From contig NZ_CP121634.1 in NCBI RefSeq assembly GCF_029714945.1, positions 5,477,001 to 5,541,000 of the forward strand: DNA of 64,000 nt. The letters are read 5' to 3'. Of the stretch, positions 54,181 through 62,994 are shown one piece after another. Origin of the DNA: Bradyrhizobium sp. CIAT3101. Lineage in GTDB: Bacteria > Pseudomonadota > Alphaproteobacteria > Rhizobiales > Xanthobacteraceae. Positions within the stretch are counted from its first letter, which is position 1; every line of letters begins with the position of its first letter. The translations under genes and the position numbers were made by a program. Below the pieces are notes generated by a model that was not told the DNA's origin, ran no database searches, and saw only the letters and a program-made list of their open reading frames with translations.

Positions 54181-55938
54181 CTACCCCTCGAACGCGTCGA
54201 TCGATGCCTTGCTGCCGCGCGAGACCAGGGTCTCGTCGGGCGCGGGCAATGTCTCGCCCCGGTCGCGGAAGCGGTTGGTGATGGGATAGCGGCGGTCGCG
54301 GCCGAAATTCTTCCGCGTCACCTTCACGCCGGGCGCGGCCTGGCGGCGCTTGTATTCGGCGACGTTGAGGAGATGGTCGATGCGGGTCACCGTCTCGCGG
54401 TCGAAGCCCGCGGCGATGATCTGGTCGAGCGGCTCCTCGCGTTCGACCAGACGCTCGAGGATCGCATCGAGCACCTCGTAGGCCGGCAGTGAGTCCTGAT
54501 CGGTCTGGTTCTCACGCAGCTCCGCCGTCGGCGGGCGCGTGATGATATCGGGCGGGATCACCTCGCCCGCGGGTCCCAGCGCGCCGTCGGGCTTCCATGC
54601 ATTGCGCAGGGTCGCCAGCCGGAACACCTGCGTCTTGTAGATATCCTTGATCGGGTTGAAGCCGCCGTTCATGTCGCCATAGAGCGTGGCGTAGCCGACC
54701 GACATTTCCGACTTGTTGCCTGTCGTCACCACCATCAGCCCGGTCTTGTTGGAGATCGCCATCAACAGCGTGCCGCGGGTGCGGGCCTGGAGGTTTTCCT
54801 CGGTGATATCGGGCGGCAGGTTCTTGAAGATGCCGGACAGGATGGTCTCGAACCCACCCACCGCTTCCGCGATCGGCAACACCTCGTAGCGGATGCCGAG
54901 ATGGCCGGCGAGCTCGCCCGCGTCGGCGATCGAGTGTGCCGCCGTGTAGCGATAAGGCAGCATCACGCCGTGTACCTGGTCGGCGCCGAGCGCATCGACC
55001 GCGATCGCCGCGCAGAGTGCGGAATCGATGCCGCCGGAGATGCCGAGCAGCACGCCGGGAAAACCGTTCTTGCTGACGTAGTCGCGCAAGCCGAGGACGC
55101 AGGCCGCATAGTCGGCCTTGTCGCCCTCGGGCTGCTCCACGATCGGACCCGTGCAACGCCAATCGCCGCCGTTTCTGATGAAGCGCAACGTCGTGACGTT
55201 CTCCTCGAACGCCGGCAGTTGCGCGGCGAGCGAAAGATCGCCGTTGAGCGCGAACGACGCGCCGTCGAACACGAGTTCGTCCTGACCGCAGACCTGGTTG
55301 AGATAGACCAGCGGCAAGCCGCTCTCGGTGACCCGCGCGACCGCCACCGACAGACGCACATCGTTCTTGTCGCGGGCATAGGGCGAGCCGTTCGGCACCA
55401 GAATGATCTCGGCGCCGGTCTCGGCCAGTGTCTCGACCACGTTCTCGTAGTCCTCGGACTCTTCCAGCCAGATGTCCTCGCAGATCGGCACGCCGATCCG
55501 CACGCCGCGCACGGTGACGGGGCCTGCCGCCGGCCCGCGCGCAAACAACCGCTTCTCGTCGAACACGCCGTAGTTCGGCAGATTGCATTTGAAGCGCAAG
55601 CCGGCGATGCGGCCGCCGTCGAGCAGCGCACAGGCATTGTAGAGCCTGCCATCCTCGACCCAGGGCGTGCCAACCAGCAATGCCGGGCCGCCGTCGGCGG
55701 TCTCGCGTGCGAGCGCTTCAATAGCCGAGCGGCAGGCGGCCTGGAACGCGGGCTTCTGCACCAGATCTTCCGGCGGATAGCCGGCGATGAACAATTCCGG
55801 GAACAGTACGAGATCGGCGCCATCGGCGATGGCTCGCGCGCGTGCCGAGCGAACCTTCGCGGCATTGCCCTCGATATCGCCCATGGTCGGATTGAGCTGG
55901 GCGAGCGTGACCGCGAATGCGTTGAGACGTTCGGTCAT
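54181..55938 (-). CDS. nadE: Glutamine-dependent NAD+ synthetase
   Basis: A 585-residue two-domain enzyme. The N-terminal nitrilase-type amidase has Glu in LFPELFIAGYP, Lys in the RFKCNLPNYGVFDEKR region and Cys in GVPICEDIWLEES. The C-terminal NAD synthetase has the PP-loop motif GISGGIDSALCAAIAVDALG. It makes NAD+ from deamido-NAD+ using glutamine nitrogen and ATP. Length is normal. It precedes dgkA with 15 nt between them on the same strand. Confidence 0.94.
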   Translation of the reverse strand: MTERLNAFAVTLAQLNPTMGDIEGNAAKVRSARARAIADGADLVLFPELFIAGYPPEDLVQKPAFQAACRSAIEALARETADGGPALLVGTPWVEDGRLYNACALLDGGRIAGLRFKCNLPNYGVFDEKRLFARGPAAGPVTVRGVRIGVPICEDIWLEESEDYENVVETLAETGAEIILVPNGSPYARDKNDVRLSVAVARVTESGLPLVYLNQVCGQDELVFDGASFALNGDLSLAAQLPAFEENVTTLRFIRNGGDWRCTGPIVEQPEGDKADYAACVLGLRDYVSKNGFPGVLLGISGGIDSALCAAIAVDALGADQVHGVMLPYRYTAAHSIADAGELAGHLGIRYEVLPIAEAVGGFETILSGIFKNLPPDITEENLQARTRGTLLMAISNKTGLMVVTTGNKSEMSVGYATLYGDMNGGFNPIKDIYKTQVFRLATLRNAWKPDGALGPAGEVIPPDIITRPPTAELRENQTDQDSLPAYEVLDAILERLVEREEPLDQIIAAGFDRETVTRIDHLLNVAEYKRRQAAPGVKVTRKNFGRDRRYPITNRFRDRGETLPAPDETLVSRGSKASIDAFEG

Positions 55939-55953
55939 GGCCGCCTCGTCCAG

Positions 55954-56307
55954 CTAGAGGAACCCCAGACGTTCGATGATCGCGATGATCCAGAACGCGC
56001 CGGCCATCAGCAGCGCAACGCCAACCGCGGCCGAGCCCATGTCCTTGACCCGCCCGATCTGCTTGTCGTGATCCATGGTCAGGCGGTCGGCGAGCTTCTC
56101 GATCGCGGTGTTGAGCAACTCGACCACCAGCACGAAGGCGACCGAGCAAACCAGCTCGACCGCGCGCGTCGCGCTGGCGGCGACGAACCACGCCACCGGC
56201 AGCGACAGGATCAGCGCAAAAATCTCCTCGCGGACGGCCTGTTCCGAGCGGAACGCAAAGGCCAGACCGTTGCGGGAATTGATCGTGGCCTTCCAGATCC
56301 GCAGCAA
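55954..56307 (-). CDS. dgkA: Diacylglycerol kinase
   Basis: A 117-residue three-helix membrane enzyme. The motif VLVVELLNTAIEKLADRLTMDHDKQIGRVKDMGSAAV is diagnostic, with the catalytic Glu/Asn segment intact. It phosphorylates diacylglycerol to recycle lipid by-products. The start must be TTG at 56307: no ATG or GTG occurs in frame upstream before the neighbouring stop, and the next Met is inside the core. It starts 4 nt after the DAHP synthase stop and probably relies on translational coupling. Confidence 0.9.
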   Translation of the reverse strand: MLRIWKATINSRNGLAFAFRSEQAVREEIFALILSLPVAWFVAASATRAVELVCSVAFVLVVELLNTAIEKLADRLTMDHDKQIGRVKDMGSAAVGVALLMAGAFWIIAIIERLGFL

Positions 56308-56311
56308 GGTC

Positions 56312-57700
56312 TTAGAGCCCCGCCGCGGCCGGCATCGGCCTGACCTTGCCGGCGCGTTCCTGCTTCAGCAGTTCGGCGACCAGGAAGGCCATGTCGATGG
56401 ATTGCTCGGCATTGAGGCGGGGATCGCAGACCGTGTGGTAGCGGTCGTTGAGATCCTCGTCCGTGATGGCGCGGGCGCCGCCGATACATTCGGTGACGTC
56501 CTGGCCGGTCATCTCCAGATGCACGCCGCCGGCATGCGTCCCTTCCGCGGCGTGGATGGTGAAGAACGACTTCACTTCCGACAGCACGCGATCGAACGGC
56601 CGCGTCTTGTAGCCCGTGGTCGAGGTAATGGTGTTGCCGTGCATGGGATCGCACGACCAGACCACCACCTTGCCCTCGCGCTTCACGGCGCGGATCAGGC
56701 CCGGCAGATGGTCGGCGACCTTGTCGGAGCCGAAGCGGTTGATCAGCGTCAGCCGGCCCGGCTCGTTGTCGGGGTTGAGCACGTCGATCAGCTTCAACAG
56801 CTCGTCCGGCTTCAGCGACGGACCGCACTTCAGGCCGATCGGGTTCTTGATGCCGCGGAAATATTCGACATGGCCGTGATCGAGCTGGCGGGTGCGGTCG
56901 CCGATCCAGATCATGTGGCCCGAGGTCGCGTACCAGTCGCCGGTCGTGGAATCGACGCGGGTCATCGCCTGCTCGTAGCCGAGCAGCAGCGCTTCATGGC
57001 TGGTGTAGAAATCGGTGGCGCGCAGCTCCGGATGGCTCTCGAGATCGAGGCCGCAGGCGCGCATGAAGTTGAGCGCGTCCGAGATGCGGTCGGCCAATTC
57101 CTTGTAGCGACGGGACTGCGGACTATCCTTGAGGAAGCCGAGCATCCACTGATGCACGCTGCCGAGATTGGCGAAGCCGCCGGTCGCAAACGCGCGGAGC
57201 AGGTTCAGCGTCGCGGCAGACTGGCGATAGGCCATCAGCTGGCGCTGCGGATCCGGCACGCGCGCTTCCTTGGTGAAGGCGATGTCGTTGACGATGTCGC
57301 CGCGATAGCTCGGCAGCTCGACGCCGTTGAGCTTCTCGGTCGGCGACGAGCGCGGCTTTGCAAACTGGCCGGCGATGCGGCCGACCTTCACCACCGGCAC
57401 CGCGCCGGCATAGGTCAGCACCACCGCCATCTGCAGCAGCACGCGGAAGAAATCGCGGATGTTGTTGGCGCCGTGCTCGGCAAAGCTCTCGGCACAATCG
57501 CCGCCCTGCAACAGGAAGGCGTCGCCGGCCGCGACACGGGCCAGCGCCTTCTTCAGATTGCGCGCCTCGCCGGCAAACACCAGCGGCGGAAAGGTTGCAA
57601 GCTGCGCCTCGACGTCGGCCAGGGCCTTGGCGTCGGGATAATCGGGCACCTGTAGCACCGGCTTGCTGCGCCAGGACTCGGGCGTCCACCGCTCGGACAT
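56312..57700 (-). CDS. aroG: Class II DAHP synthase
   Basis: A 462-residue plant/Mycobacterium-type 3-deoxy-7-phosphoheptulonate synthase from ATG at 57700 ([15 protein letters not shown]), with GGAGAG at 6-nt spacing. Conserved blocks are [31 protein letters not shown] and [12 protein letters not shown], with metal ligands Cys in GDCAE and His in PMHG. It catalyses the first step of the shikimate pathway. It lacks the extra N-terminal plastid-type segment. Feedback regulation cannot be read from the sequence. It is followed by dgkA and nadE on the same strand. Confidence 0.93.
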   Translation of the reverse strand: MSERWTPESWRSKPVLQVPDYPDAKALADVEAQLATFPPLVFAGEARNLKKALARVAAGDAFLLQGGDCAESFAEHGANNIRDFFRVLLQMAVVLTYAGAVPVVKVGRIAGQFAKPRSSPTEKLNGVELPSYRGDIVNDIAFTKEARVPDPQRQLMAYRQSAATLNLLRAFATGGFANLGSVHQWMLGFLKDSPQSRRYKELADRISDALNFMRACGLDLESHPELRATDFYTSHEALLLGYEQAMTRVDSTTGDWYATSGHMIWIGDRTRQLDHGHVEYFRGIKNPIGLKCGPSLKPDELLKLIDVLNPDNEPGRLTLINRFGSDKVADHLPGLIRAVKREGKVVVWSCDPMHGNTITSTTGYKTRPFDRVLSEVKSFFTIHAAEGTHAGGVHLEMTGQDVTECIGGARAITDEDLNDRYHTVCDPRLNAEQSIDMAFLVAELLKQERAGKVRPMPAAAGL

Positions 57701-57882
57701 CGCAATCTCTCCGTGAAGCAAAAAAGTGCAACCTGATCTGTGGGTTGCGAGGGCCGCCTTATACACAGGCTAAAGCGACACCGCCAGTTGTAAATCCATT
57801 TTGTGACGCAAACCCTTGCGGGAAAAGCTGAATTCGCATTTGCTGGGGGTGGCAGAGGAAACCGGCAAGACAGCTTCCACCC

Positions 57883-58779
57883 ATGGACGCGCCACTGGAC
57901 GACGTTTTCATCGACGAGATCAGCTTCCCGGCGACCGACGGGTATGCGCTGACCGGCACCCTGTTCCTGCCGCGTGGCGCCAAGCGCCATGCCGTCCTGA
58001 TCAACTCGGCGACCGCCGTCCCGCGAAAGATCTATCGCAGCTTTGCCTCCTATCTCGCCCATCGCGGCTGCGCGGTACTCACTTACGACTATCGCGGCAT
58101 CGGCGACTCCCGGCAGCCGGCGATGGTCGGCTACAACCAGCCGAAATCGCTGGTCGGCTTCAAGGCCTCGATGTCCGACTGGGCCGCGCAGGACGTCACC
58201 GCCGCGGTACGCTGGATGCGCGAGCGCTATCATGGCCTGCCGCTTGCCTATGTCGGTCACTCCTTCGGCGGCCAGGCGCTCGGGCTGATCGACAACAACA
58301 GCGAGATTTCGCGCGCGGCGTTCGTGGCCTCGCAGGCCGCGACCTGGCGGCTGATGACGTCGCCGGAGAAATACCGCGTCTTCGCCTTCATGAATTGCGT
58401 CGGCGTGCCGCTGGTCCACGCGCTCGGCTATGCGCCGGGCTGGGTCGGCATCGGCGAGGATTTGCCCAAGGGCGTCTTCCTGCAATGGGCCGATTGGGTC
58501 TCAAGCCCGCGCTATCTGTTCGATTCCAAGCTGCCGGCGCTGGAGAATTTTACAAAGTTCAAGGGCGAGCTGCGCGCGCTCTGCTTCTCCGACGATCCCT
58601 GGGCAACGCGGCCGGCGGTCGAGCTGCTCACGTCCGGCTTCAGCGCGATCAAGCCGGAGGTGCTGACGGTGAAGCCGTCCGACGTCGGCGCCAAGGCGAT
58701 CGGCCATTTCGGTTTCTTCCGCCCCGAGCACCGCGACACGCTGTGGCGCGGCGTGGCGGAATGGATCCAGGGCGAGTGA
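57883..58779 (+). CDS. Alpha/beta hydrolase (serine aminopeptidase-like)
   Basis: A 298-residue soluble alpha/beta hydrolase. The nucleophile elbow is YVGHSFGGQALG (Ser), the acid lies around CFSDDPWATRP, and the His around IGHFGFFRPEH. It resembles monoacylglycerol-lipase/serine aminopeptidase S33-like proteins. The CAP region in the middle (residues 150-230) has several aromatics. The substrate is unknown. It converges on the sensor kinase gene. Confidence 0.83.
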   Translation: MDAPLDDVFIDEISFPATDGYALTGTLFLPRGAKRHAVLINSATAVPRKIYRSFASYLAHRGCAVLTYDYRGIGDSRQPAMVGYNQPKSLVGFKASMSDWAAQDVTAAVRWMRERYHGLPLAYVGHSFGGQALGLIDNNSEISRAAFVASQAATWRLMTSPEKYRVFAFMNCVGVPLVHALGYAPGWVGIGEDLPKGVFLQWADWVSSPRYLFDSKLPALENFTKFKGELRALCFSDDPWATRPAVELLTSGFSAIKPEVLTVKPSDVGAKAIGHFGFFRPEHRDTLWRGVAEWIQGE

Positions 58780-58782
58780 GCG

Positions 58783-60093
58783 TCAGACGGTTGCCGCCGG
58801 CAATTTGACGACGACACGCAATCCGGTTCGCCCGGCCTCCGTCATGTTCACGGCTTCAATCGACCCACCGAGCCGATCGACGATCCGCTTCACGATCGCG
58901 AGGCCCAGGCCCGCGCCCTCGCCCTCCGGACGATGCCCCCGGAAAAACGGCTCGAAGATCCGATCGATCTCGTCGGCTGAAACGCCGGGCCCGGTGTCCT
59001 CGATTTGAAGCACACCCGTCGCACCGTCCTGGTAGATCGCCACATCGATCCTGCCACCTTCCGGCGCGAACCGGAGCGCGTTGTCGATGAGATTTCGGAT
59101 CATGGCGGTGAGCATGACGGGCTCGCCCCGCACCGGTACAGGCTCGGCTCGTGCGAAGCCGAGATCGACGCCACGGCTGATCGCGTCCCGCAACAGATCG
59201 GCAATCACCCCTCTCGCCGCGCGATCGAGTTCCACGACCTCGCTTTGGGCGCGATCGGAAGGCGTTGCATCGTGCCGTGCCAGCGCCAGCAATTGCTCCA
59301 GGAGATGCTTGCTGCGGCGCATGCCCTGCCGGAGCGCCGCAAGCCGTTCGCGCGCCACAGGCGGCAGTTCGACCTGATCGAGATTCTCGGCTTGCAGGCT
59401 CAGTGCCGTCAGCGGTGTCCGCAGCTCATGCGCAGCATCGGCGATGAACCTGCGCTGCTGCTCCATCATGTCGTGCACGCGGCGCAGCAAGCCGTTGATC
59501 GAGGATACGAACGGGTTGAGTTCGCTCGGGAGGTCGTGAAGCGGGAGCGCCGTCATGTCATCCGCGGGCCTGGCATCGAGATCGCCTGCCAGACGCACCA
59601 TCGGGCGCAACGATCGCGCGATGACGAAGGCGATCATCAGCATCAGGCAGGGGATGAGCGCCGCAATCGGCAGTACGGTACGGAACGCCATGTCGCCCGC
59701 GATCTCATCACGAACGCCCGTGCTCTGCGCCACCGCAAAGCGGCTGCCGTCGGACCGCGTCCGCAGCACCACGCGGACCGGCTTTCCCTTTCGCGTCGCG
59801 TCGCGCATCCCGTCCTGAAGCCGCCACAACTGCCGCTCCTCTTGCGTGCCTTGCGGCGTCTTGCCCAATTCCATCAACCAGACTTCGGAGTCCTTATCGA
59901 CCCCATGGAGGTCCTGGGTTCCCGTGAGACCGCCGCCTTGAACCAGACCCGCGATCTGGATCAGGACGGAGTCCTGCGTCTCGATGGCCTCGTCGAATGC
60001 CCACCGGTGTGCAAATACGCCGCCGACCAGACCGGTCAGCAGGACAATCGCCGTCAAGCTGATGAACAGCCGGCCGCGCAGCGACTTGATCAT
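58783..60093 (-). CDS. Sensor histidine kinase (QseC/PmrB-like)
   Basis: A 436-residue inner-membrane kinase. Two helices (residues 8-28 and about 139-159) bracket a periplasmic domain of about 110 residues; a HAMP-like linker follows. The phosphoacceptor is His222 in ADAAHELRTPLTAL. The catalytic domain has the N-box RNLIDNALRFAP, G1 IEDTGPGVS, the F-box IFEPFFRG and G2 GAGLGLAIV. The periplasmic domain has no recognised ligand motif. The ATG at 60093 overlaps the response-regulator stop by ATGA. Confidence 0.9.
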   Translation of the reverse strand: MIKSLRGRLFISLTAIVLLTGLVGGVFAHRWAFDEAIETQDSVLIQIAGLVQGGGLTGTQDLHGVDKDSEVWLMELGKTPQGTQEERQLWRLQDGMRDATRKGKPVRVVLRTRSDGSRFAVAQSTGVRDEIAGDMAFRTVLPIAALIPCLMLMIAFVIARSLRPMVRLAGDLDARPADDMTALPLHDLPSELNPFVSSINGLLRRVHDMMEQQRRFIADAAHELRTPLTALSLQAENLDQVELPPVARERLAALRQGMRRSKHLLEQLLALARHDATPSDRAQSEVVELDRAARGVIADLLRDAISRGVDLGFARAEPVPVRGEPVMLTAMIRNLIDNALRFAPEGGRIDVAIYQDGATGVLQIEDTGPGVSADEIDRIFEPFFRGHRPEGEGAGLGLAIVKRIVDRLGGSIEAVNMTEAGRTGLRVVVKLPAATV

Positions 60094-60752
60094 GGCGCGC
60101 GATCCACCATCCATCCCATGCCGCGCACGTTACGGATCGCCTCCGTCCCGAGCTTCTTGCGGATGGTGTGGATCAGAAATTCGACCGCATTGCTTTCGAC
60201 TTCCTCGTTCCAGCCGTAGAGCTGCCGCTCGAGCTCGCTCCGCGACAGGATCGTACCGGGCCGCGCCAACAAGGCCTGGAGCAGAGCGAACTCGCGCGCG
60301 GTCAGAACGGACGTCTGGCCGTACAGCGAAGCCTCGCGGGTCGCGGGATCGAGACTGAGCTTGCCGTTGCCAAGCACTGCAGGCGCGCCACTGCCTTCGC
60401 GGCGCGTCACCGCGCGCATCCGCGCCAGCAACTCGCGGATCTCGAACGGCTTGACCAGGTAATCGTCCGCGCCGAGATCGAGCCCCTCGATCCGGTCGTC
60501 GAGTGCATCGCGCGCCGTCACGATGATGACGGGAAGCTTGCGGCCATCCGCACGCAGTCGCCGCAAGATATCGCGACCATCGGCATTCGGCAGACCGAGA
60601 TCGAGCAGCAGCACCTCGTAGGACTCGCTTGCCGCGGCGAGCAACGCGGTCTCGCCATCCCTGACCCAGTCGACGGCGTAGGCGGCGTCTCTCAGCGCCT
60701 GTTCGACGGCAGCTCCGACCATCCTGTCGTCCTCGATCAGCAAAACCCGCAA
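60090..60752 (-). CDS. OmpR/PhoB-family response regulator
   Basis: A 220-residue regulator. The receiver has acidic residues at 8-9 and phosphoacceptor Asp51 (LLLDLGLPNADG), the switch Thr in VIIVTARD and Lys in DYLVKPFEI. A C-terminal winged helix (LTAREFALLQALLARPGTILSRSELERQLYG, AVEFLIHTIRKKLG) follows. I start it at TTG 60752 (LRVLLIEDD), with GAGG 8 nt upstream, because the alternative ATG codons at 60797-60803 add 15-17 residues before the conserved first strand. It is divergent from the DUF347 genes and has a PmrA-box-like site upstream. Confidence 0.88.
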   Translation of the reverse strand: MRVLLIEDDRMVGAAVEQALRDAAYAVDWVRDGETALLAAASESYEVLLLDLGLPNADGRDILRRLRADGRKLPVIIVTARDALDDRIEGLDLGADDYLVKPFEIRELLARMRAVTRREGSGAPAVLGNGKLSLDPATREASLYGQTSVLTAREFALLQALLARPGTILSRSELERQLYGWNEEVESNAVEFLIHTIRKKLGTEAIRNVRGMGWMVDRAP

Positions 60753-60808
60753 GATTCGATCCTCAAAATCGCCAGGCCATCCGGCCGTCAAAATCATGCC
60801 CATTCCGA

Positions 60809-60825
60809 CTTAGGGCAGAGTTAGG
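60809..60825. promoter_or_regulatory. PmrA-box-like direct repeat, regulator side
   Basis: CTTAGG-GCAGA-GTTAGG on the plus strand, which reads CCTAAC-N5-CCTAAG on the minus strand. It is a 6-5-6 direct repeat with an 11-bp period, 57 bp upstream of the response-regulator start. The layout matches the targets of PmrA/BasR/QseB-type OmpR regulators (CTTAA-type hexamer, N5, hexamer). Autoregulation is inferred. Confidence 0.6.
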
Positions 60826-60881
60826 ACGCTCCAGCGGGCCCAAATTGCGGCGAAGATCACCCTGCTCGGAAAATTCCCGCC

Positions 60882-60898
60882 CCTAAGCCGGGCCTAAG
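60882..60898. promoter_or_regulatory. PmrA-box-like direct repeat, DUF347 side
   Basis: CCTAAG-CCGGG-CCTAAG is a perfect hexamer direct repeat with an 11-bp period, 48 bp upstream of the first DUF347 gene. It faces the opposite way to the repeat at 60809-60825, as expected if one regulator controls both divergent promoters. Confidence 0.65.
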
Positions 60899-60946
60899 TC
60901 GCCTGCGCGACGGTCGGGCATCGCTTCGGCTTCGGGAGATTTGGGC

Positions 60947-61729
60947 GTGTCGCAATATTCAGGCTTTGGCGCAAGGCAGATGCTGAACAAGGTTCCGGAG
61001 GTCACCGCGATCTTCTGGATCATCAAGATCCTCTCGACCACGGTCGGCGAGACCGGCGCCGACTATCTTGCGGTGCATGTCGGCCTCGGCGCGAGCGTGA
61101 CCGCGATCTGCATGACGGGCCTGCTGACTGCCGCACTCCTCGCGCAACTCAATCGCCGCGCCTACGTGCCGTGGATCTACTGGCTCACCGTCGTCCTCGT
61201 CAGCATCGTCGGCACCCAGCTCACCGACCTCCTGACCGACAAGCTCGAGATCAGCCTCTATGTCAGCACCGCCGCGTTCGCCGCCGCGCTCGCCGCAACA
61301 TTCGCGGTCTGGTACGGCATCGAGCGTACGCTGTCGATCCACAGCATCGTCTCGACACGGCGCGAATTATTCTACTGGCTTGCGATCCTCTTCACCTTCG
61401 CACTCGGCACTGCCGCCGGCGATCTCGCGACCGAAGCACTCGGCCTTGGTTTCCAGCTCGGCGTCGTCGCCTTCGGCGCGCTGATCGTCGCGGTCGCATT
61501 GGCTTACGCTATCGGCGGCAATCCCGTCCTCACGTTCTGGCTCGCCTACATCCTCACCCGTCCGCTCGGCGCATCGCTCGGCGATCTTCTGTCGCAGTCG
61601 CACGAGTATGGCGGCATGGGCCTCGGCACGATCCAGACCAGCATCGTCTTCCTCACCGTGATCGTCGGCCTCGTTGCCTGGGTGACGTTCGAGGGCGAAG
61701 GCGCGCGCCGCGCCGGCCCGGCGCAGTAA
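60947..61729 (+). CDS. DUF347-repeat membrane protein 1
   Basis: A 260-residue protein of about eight transmembrane helices, read from GTG at 60947 with GGGAG at 8-nt spacing. Four repeats of the DUF347 type are visible, each with an aromatic-Trp start and an acidic end: [51 protein letters not shown] and [17 protein letters not shown]. The family is annotated only as a repeat of unknown function with two helices per unit. Conserved Glu/Asp within helices suggests ion or metal transport, but that is inference. It is divergent from the two-component genes. Confidence 0.85.
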   Translation: MSQYSGFGARQMLNKVPEVTAIFWIIKILSTTVGETGADYLAVHVGLGASVTAICMTGLLTAALLAQLNRRAYVPWIYWLTVVLVSIVGTQLTDLLTDKLEISLYVSTAAFAAALAATFAVWYGIERTLSIHSIVSTRRELFYWLAILFTFALGTAAGDLATEALGLGFQLGVVAFGALIVAVALAYAIGGNPVLTFWLAYILTRPLGASLGDLLSQSHEYGGMGLGTIQTSIVFLTVIVGLVAWVTFEGEGARRAGPAQ

Positions 61730-61749
61730 CCCAATCACAGCATTTGAAC

Positions 61750-61770
61750 GCTCCTGCACGACGCAGGAGC
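61750..61770 (+). other. Intercistronic hairpin
   Basis: GCTCCTGC-ACGAC-GCAGGAGC is a perfect 8-bp stem with a 5-nt loop between the first DUF347 gene and the small exported protein gene. There is no T-run after it, so it may be a processing or mRNA-stability element rather than a full terminator. Confidence 0.55.
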
Positions 61771-61787
61771 TACACCAGGAGAGACCG

Positions 61788-62186
61788 ATGAAACTCATCC
61801 CCGTGCTTGCCGTTTGCCTCGTGACGACCTTCTCCGGCGAACCAAACATGAATGCGAGCCAGCACTTCACCTTCGTCCCGCTCGCGGAAGCCGCGACCGC
61901 AAAGCTCGGCGACCTCACCCCATTCCGCAGCATCGTCGTCGATGTCGCCGCCCTGGTCGACAAGGGCGACCTGCCCGGTGCCAAGACAAGGATCAAGGAC
62001 CTCGAGACCAGATGGGACGAGGCCGAGGCCGGATTGAAGCCGCGCGCGGCGGCCGACTGGCACACGGTCGACAAGGCGATCGATCGCGCACTCGAGGCGC
62101 TGCGCGCAAGCACGCCGGATGCCGCAAAATGCAAGCAGGCGATCACCGATCTGCTCGCGATCATGGATAGCGTCGCCAAGGCGTGA
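61788..62186 (+). CDS. Small exported helical protein between DUF347 genes
   Basis: A 132-residue protein with AGGAGA at ideal spacing before the ATG. A short hydrophobic N-terminus ([17 protein letters not shown]) is a probable signal peptide; the rest is predicted to be mostly alpha-helical ([49 protein letters not shown]). I recognise no catalytic motif. Its placement between two DUF347 genes suggests a periplasmic partner of those membrane proteins. Similar proteins may be mislabelled histidine kinase in databases; no kinase motif exists here. Confidence 0.72.
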   Translation: MKLIPVLAVCLVTTFSGEPNMNASQHFTFVPLAEAATAKLGDLTPFRSIVVDVAALVDKGDLPGAKTRIKDLETRWDEAEAGLKPRAAADWHTVDKAIDRALEALRASTPDAAKCKQAITDLLAIMDSVAKA

Positions 62187-62205
62187 GGCGACAACGAGGA
62201 ACACC

Positions 62206-62994
62206 ATGCAAGATTACGCAAAGAGCAGCCTCCTCAGCGAAAGCAAGGTCCCCGAGGTCACGCTCGGCTTCTGGATCATCAAGATCGCCGCCACGACGCT
62301 GGGCGAGACTGGCGGCGACACCGTCACGATGACGCTGAACTGGGGCTACCTCGCCGGCACAGGCCTGTTCCTGGCGGCGATGATCGTCCTGGTCGCCGCA
62401 CAAATCCGTGCGCGCAAATTCAATCCGGCGCTGTATTGGGCGACCATCGTGGCCTCGACCACCTTCGGCACCACGATGGCCGATTTCGCCGACCGTTCAC
62501 TTGGCATTGGATACACCGGCGGCTCTACGCTCCTTCTCGCCTGCCTTGTGCTGGTGCTCGGCCTCTGGTATCGCACCGAAGGAACGATCTCGGTCAACAG
62601 CGTCAGCACACCACGGGTCGAGGCCTTCTATTGGGGCGCCATCACCTTCTCGCAGACGCTCGGCACCGCGCTCGGCGACTGGATCGCCGACACCGGCGAC
62701 ATGGGCTATCGCGGCGGCGCACTGATCTTCGCGAGCGGCCTGGCCGTCATCGCAGCACTTTACTTCTGGACTCGCGTCTCACGCGTCACGCTGTTCTGGG
62801 CCGCGTTCATCCTGACGCGACCGCTGGGCGCGACCGTCGGCGACTTCCTCGACAAGCCGCTCGATCACGGCGGACTTGCCCTGAGCCGGCCACTGGCCTC
62901 GGCCGTGATCGCAGTGTTCATGGTGGTTTGTCTGCTGCTGATTCCGCAACGCGCGGGACAGCATCCCGGCGACCACTCGCTCAGCCGAACGTAA
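62206..62994 (+). CDS. DUF347-repeat membrane protein 2
   Basis: A 262-residue paralogue of the first DUF347 protein, from ATG at 62206 (MQDYAKSSLLSESKVPEVTLGF), with GAGG upstream. The four repeats are FWIIKIAATTLGETGGD, YWATIVASTTFGTTMAD, YWGAITFSQTLGTALGD and [17 protein letters not shown]. It starts 19 nt after the small exported protein gene and its end overlaps the convergent thioredoxin-like gene by 14 nt. Two paralogues in one operon could form a heteromer. Function unknown. Confidence 0.85.
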   Translation: MQDYAKSSLLSESKVPEVTLGFWIIKIAATTLGETGGDTVTMTLNWGYLAGTGLFLAAMIVLVAAQIRARKFNPALYWATIVASTTFGTTMADFADRSLGIGYTGGSTLLLACLVLVLGLWYRTEGTISVNSVSTPRVEAFYWGAITFSQTLGTALGDWIADTGDMGYRGGALIFASGLAVIAALYFWTRVSRVTLFWAAFILTRPLGATVGDFLDKPLDHGGLALSRPLASAVIAVFMVVCLLLIPQRAGQHPGDHSLSRT

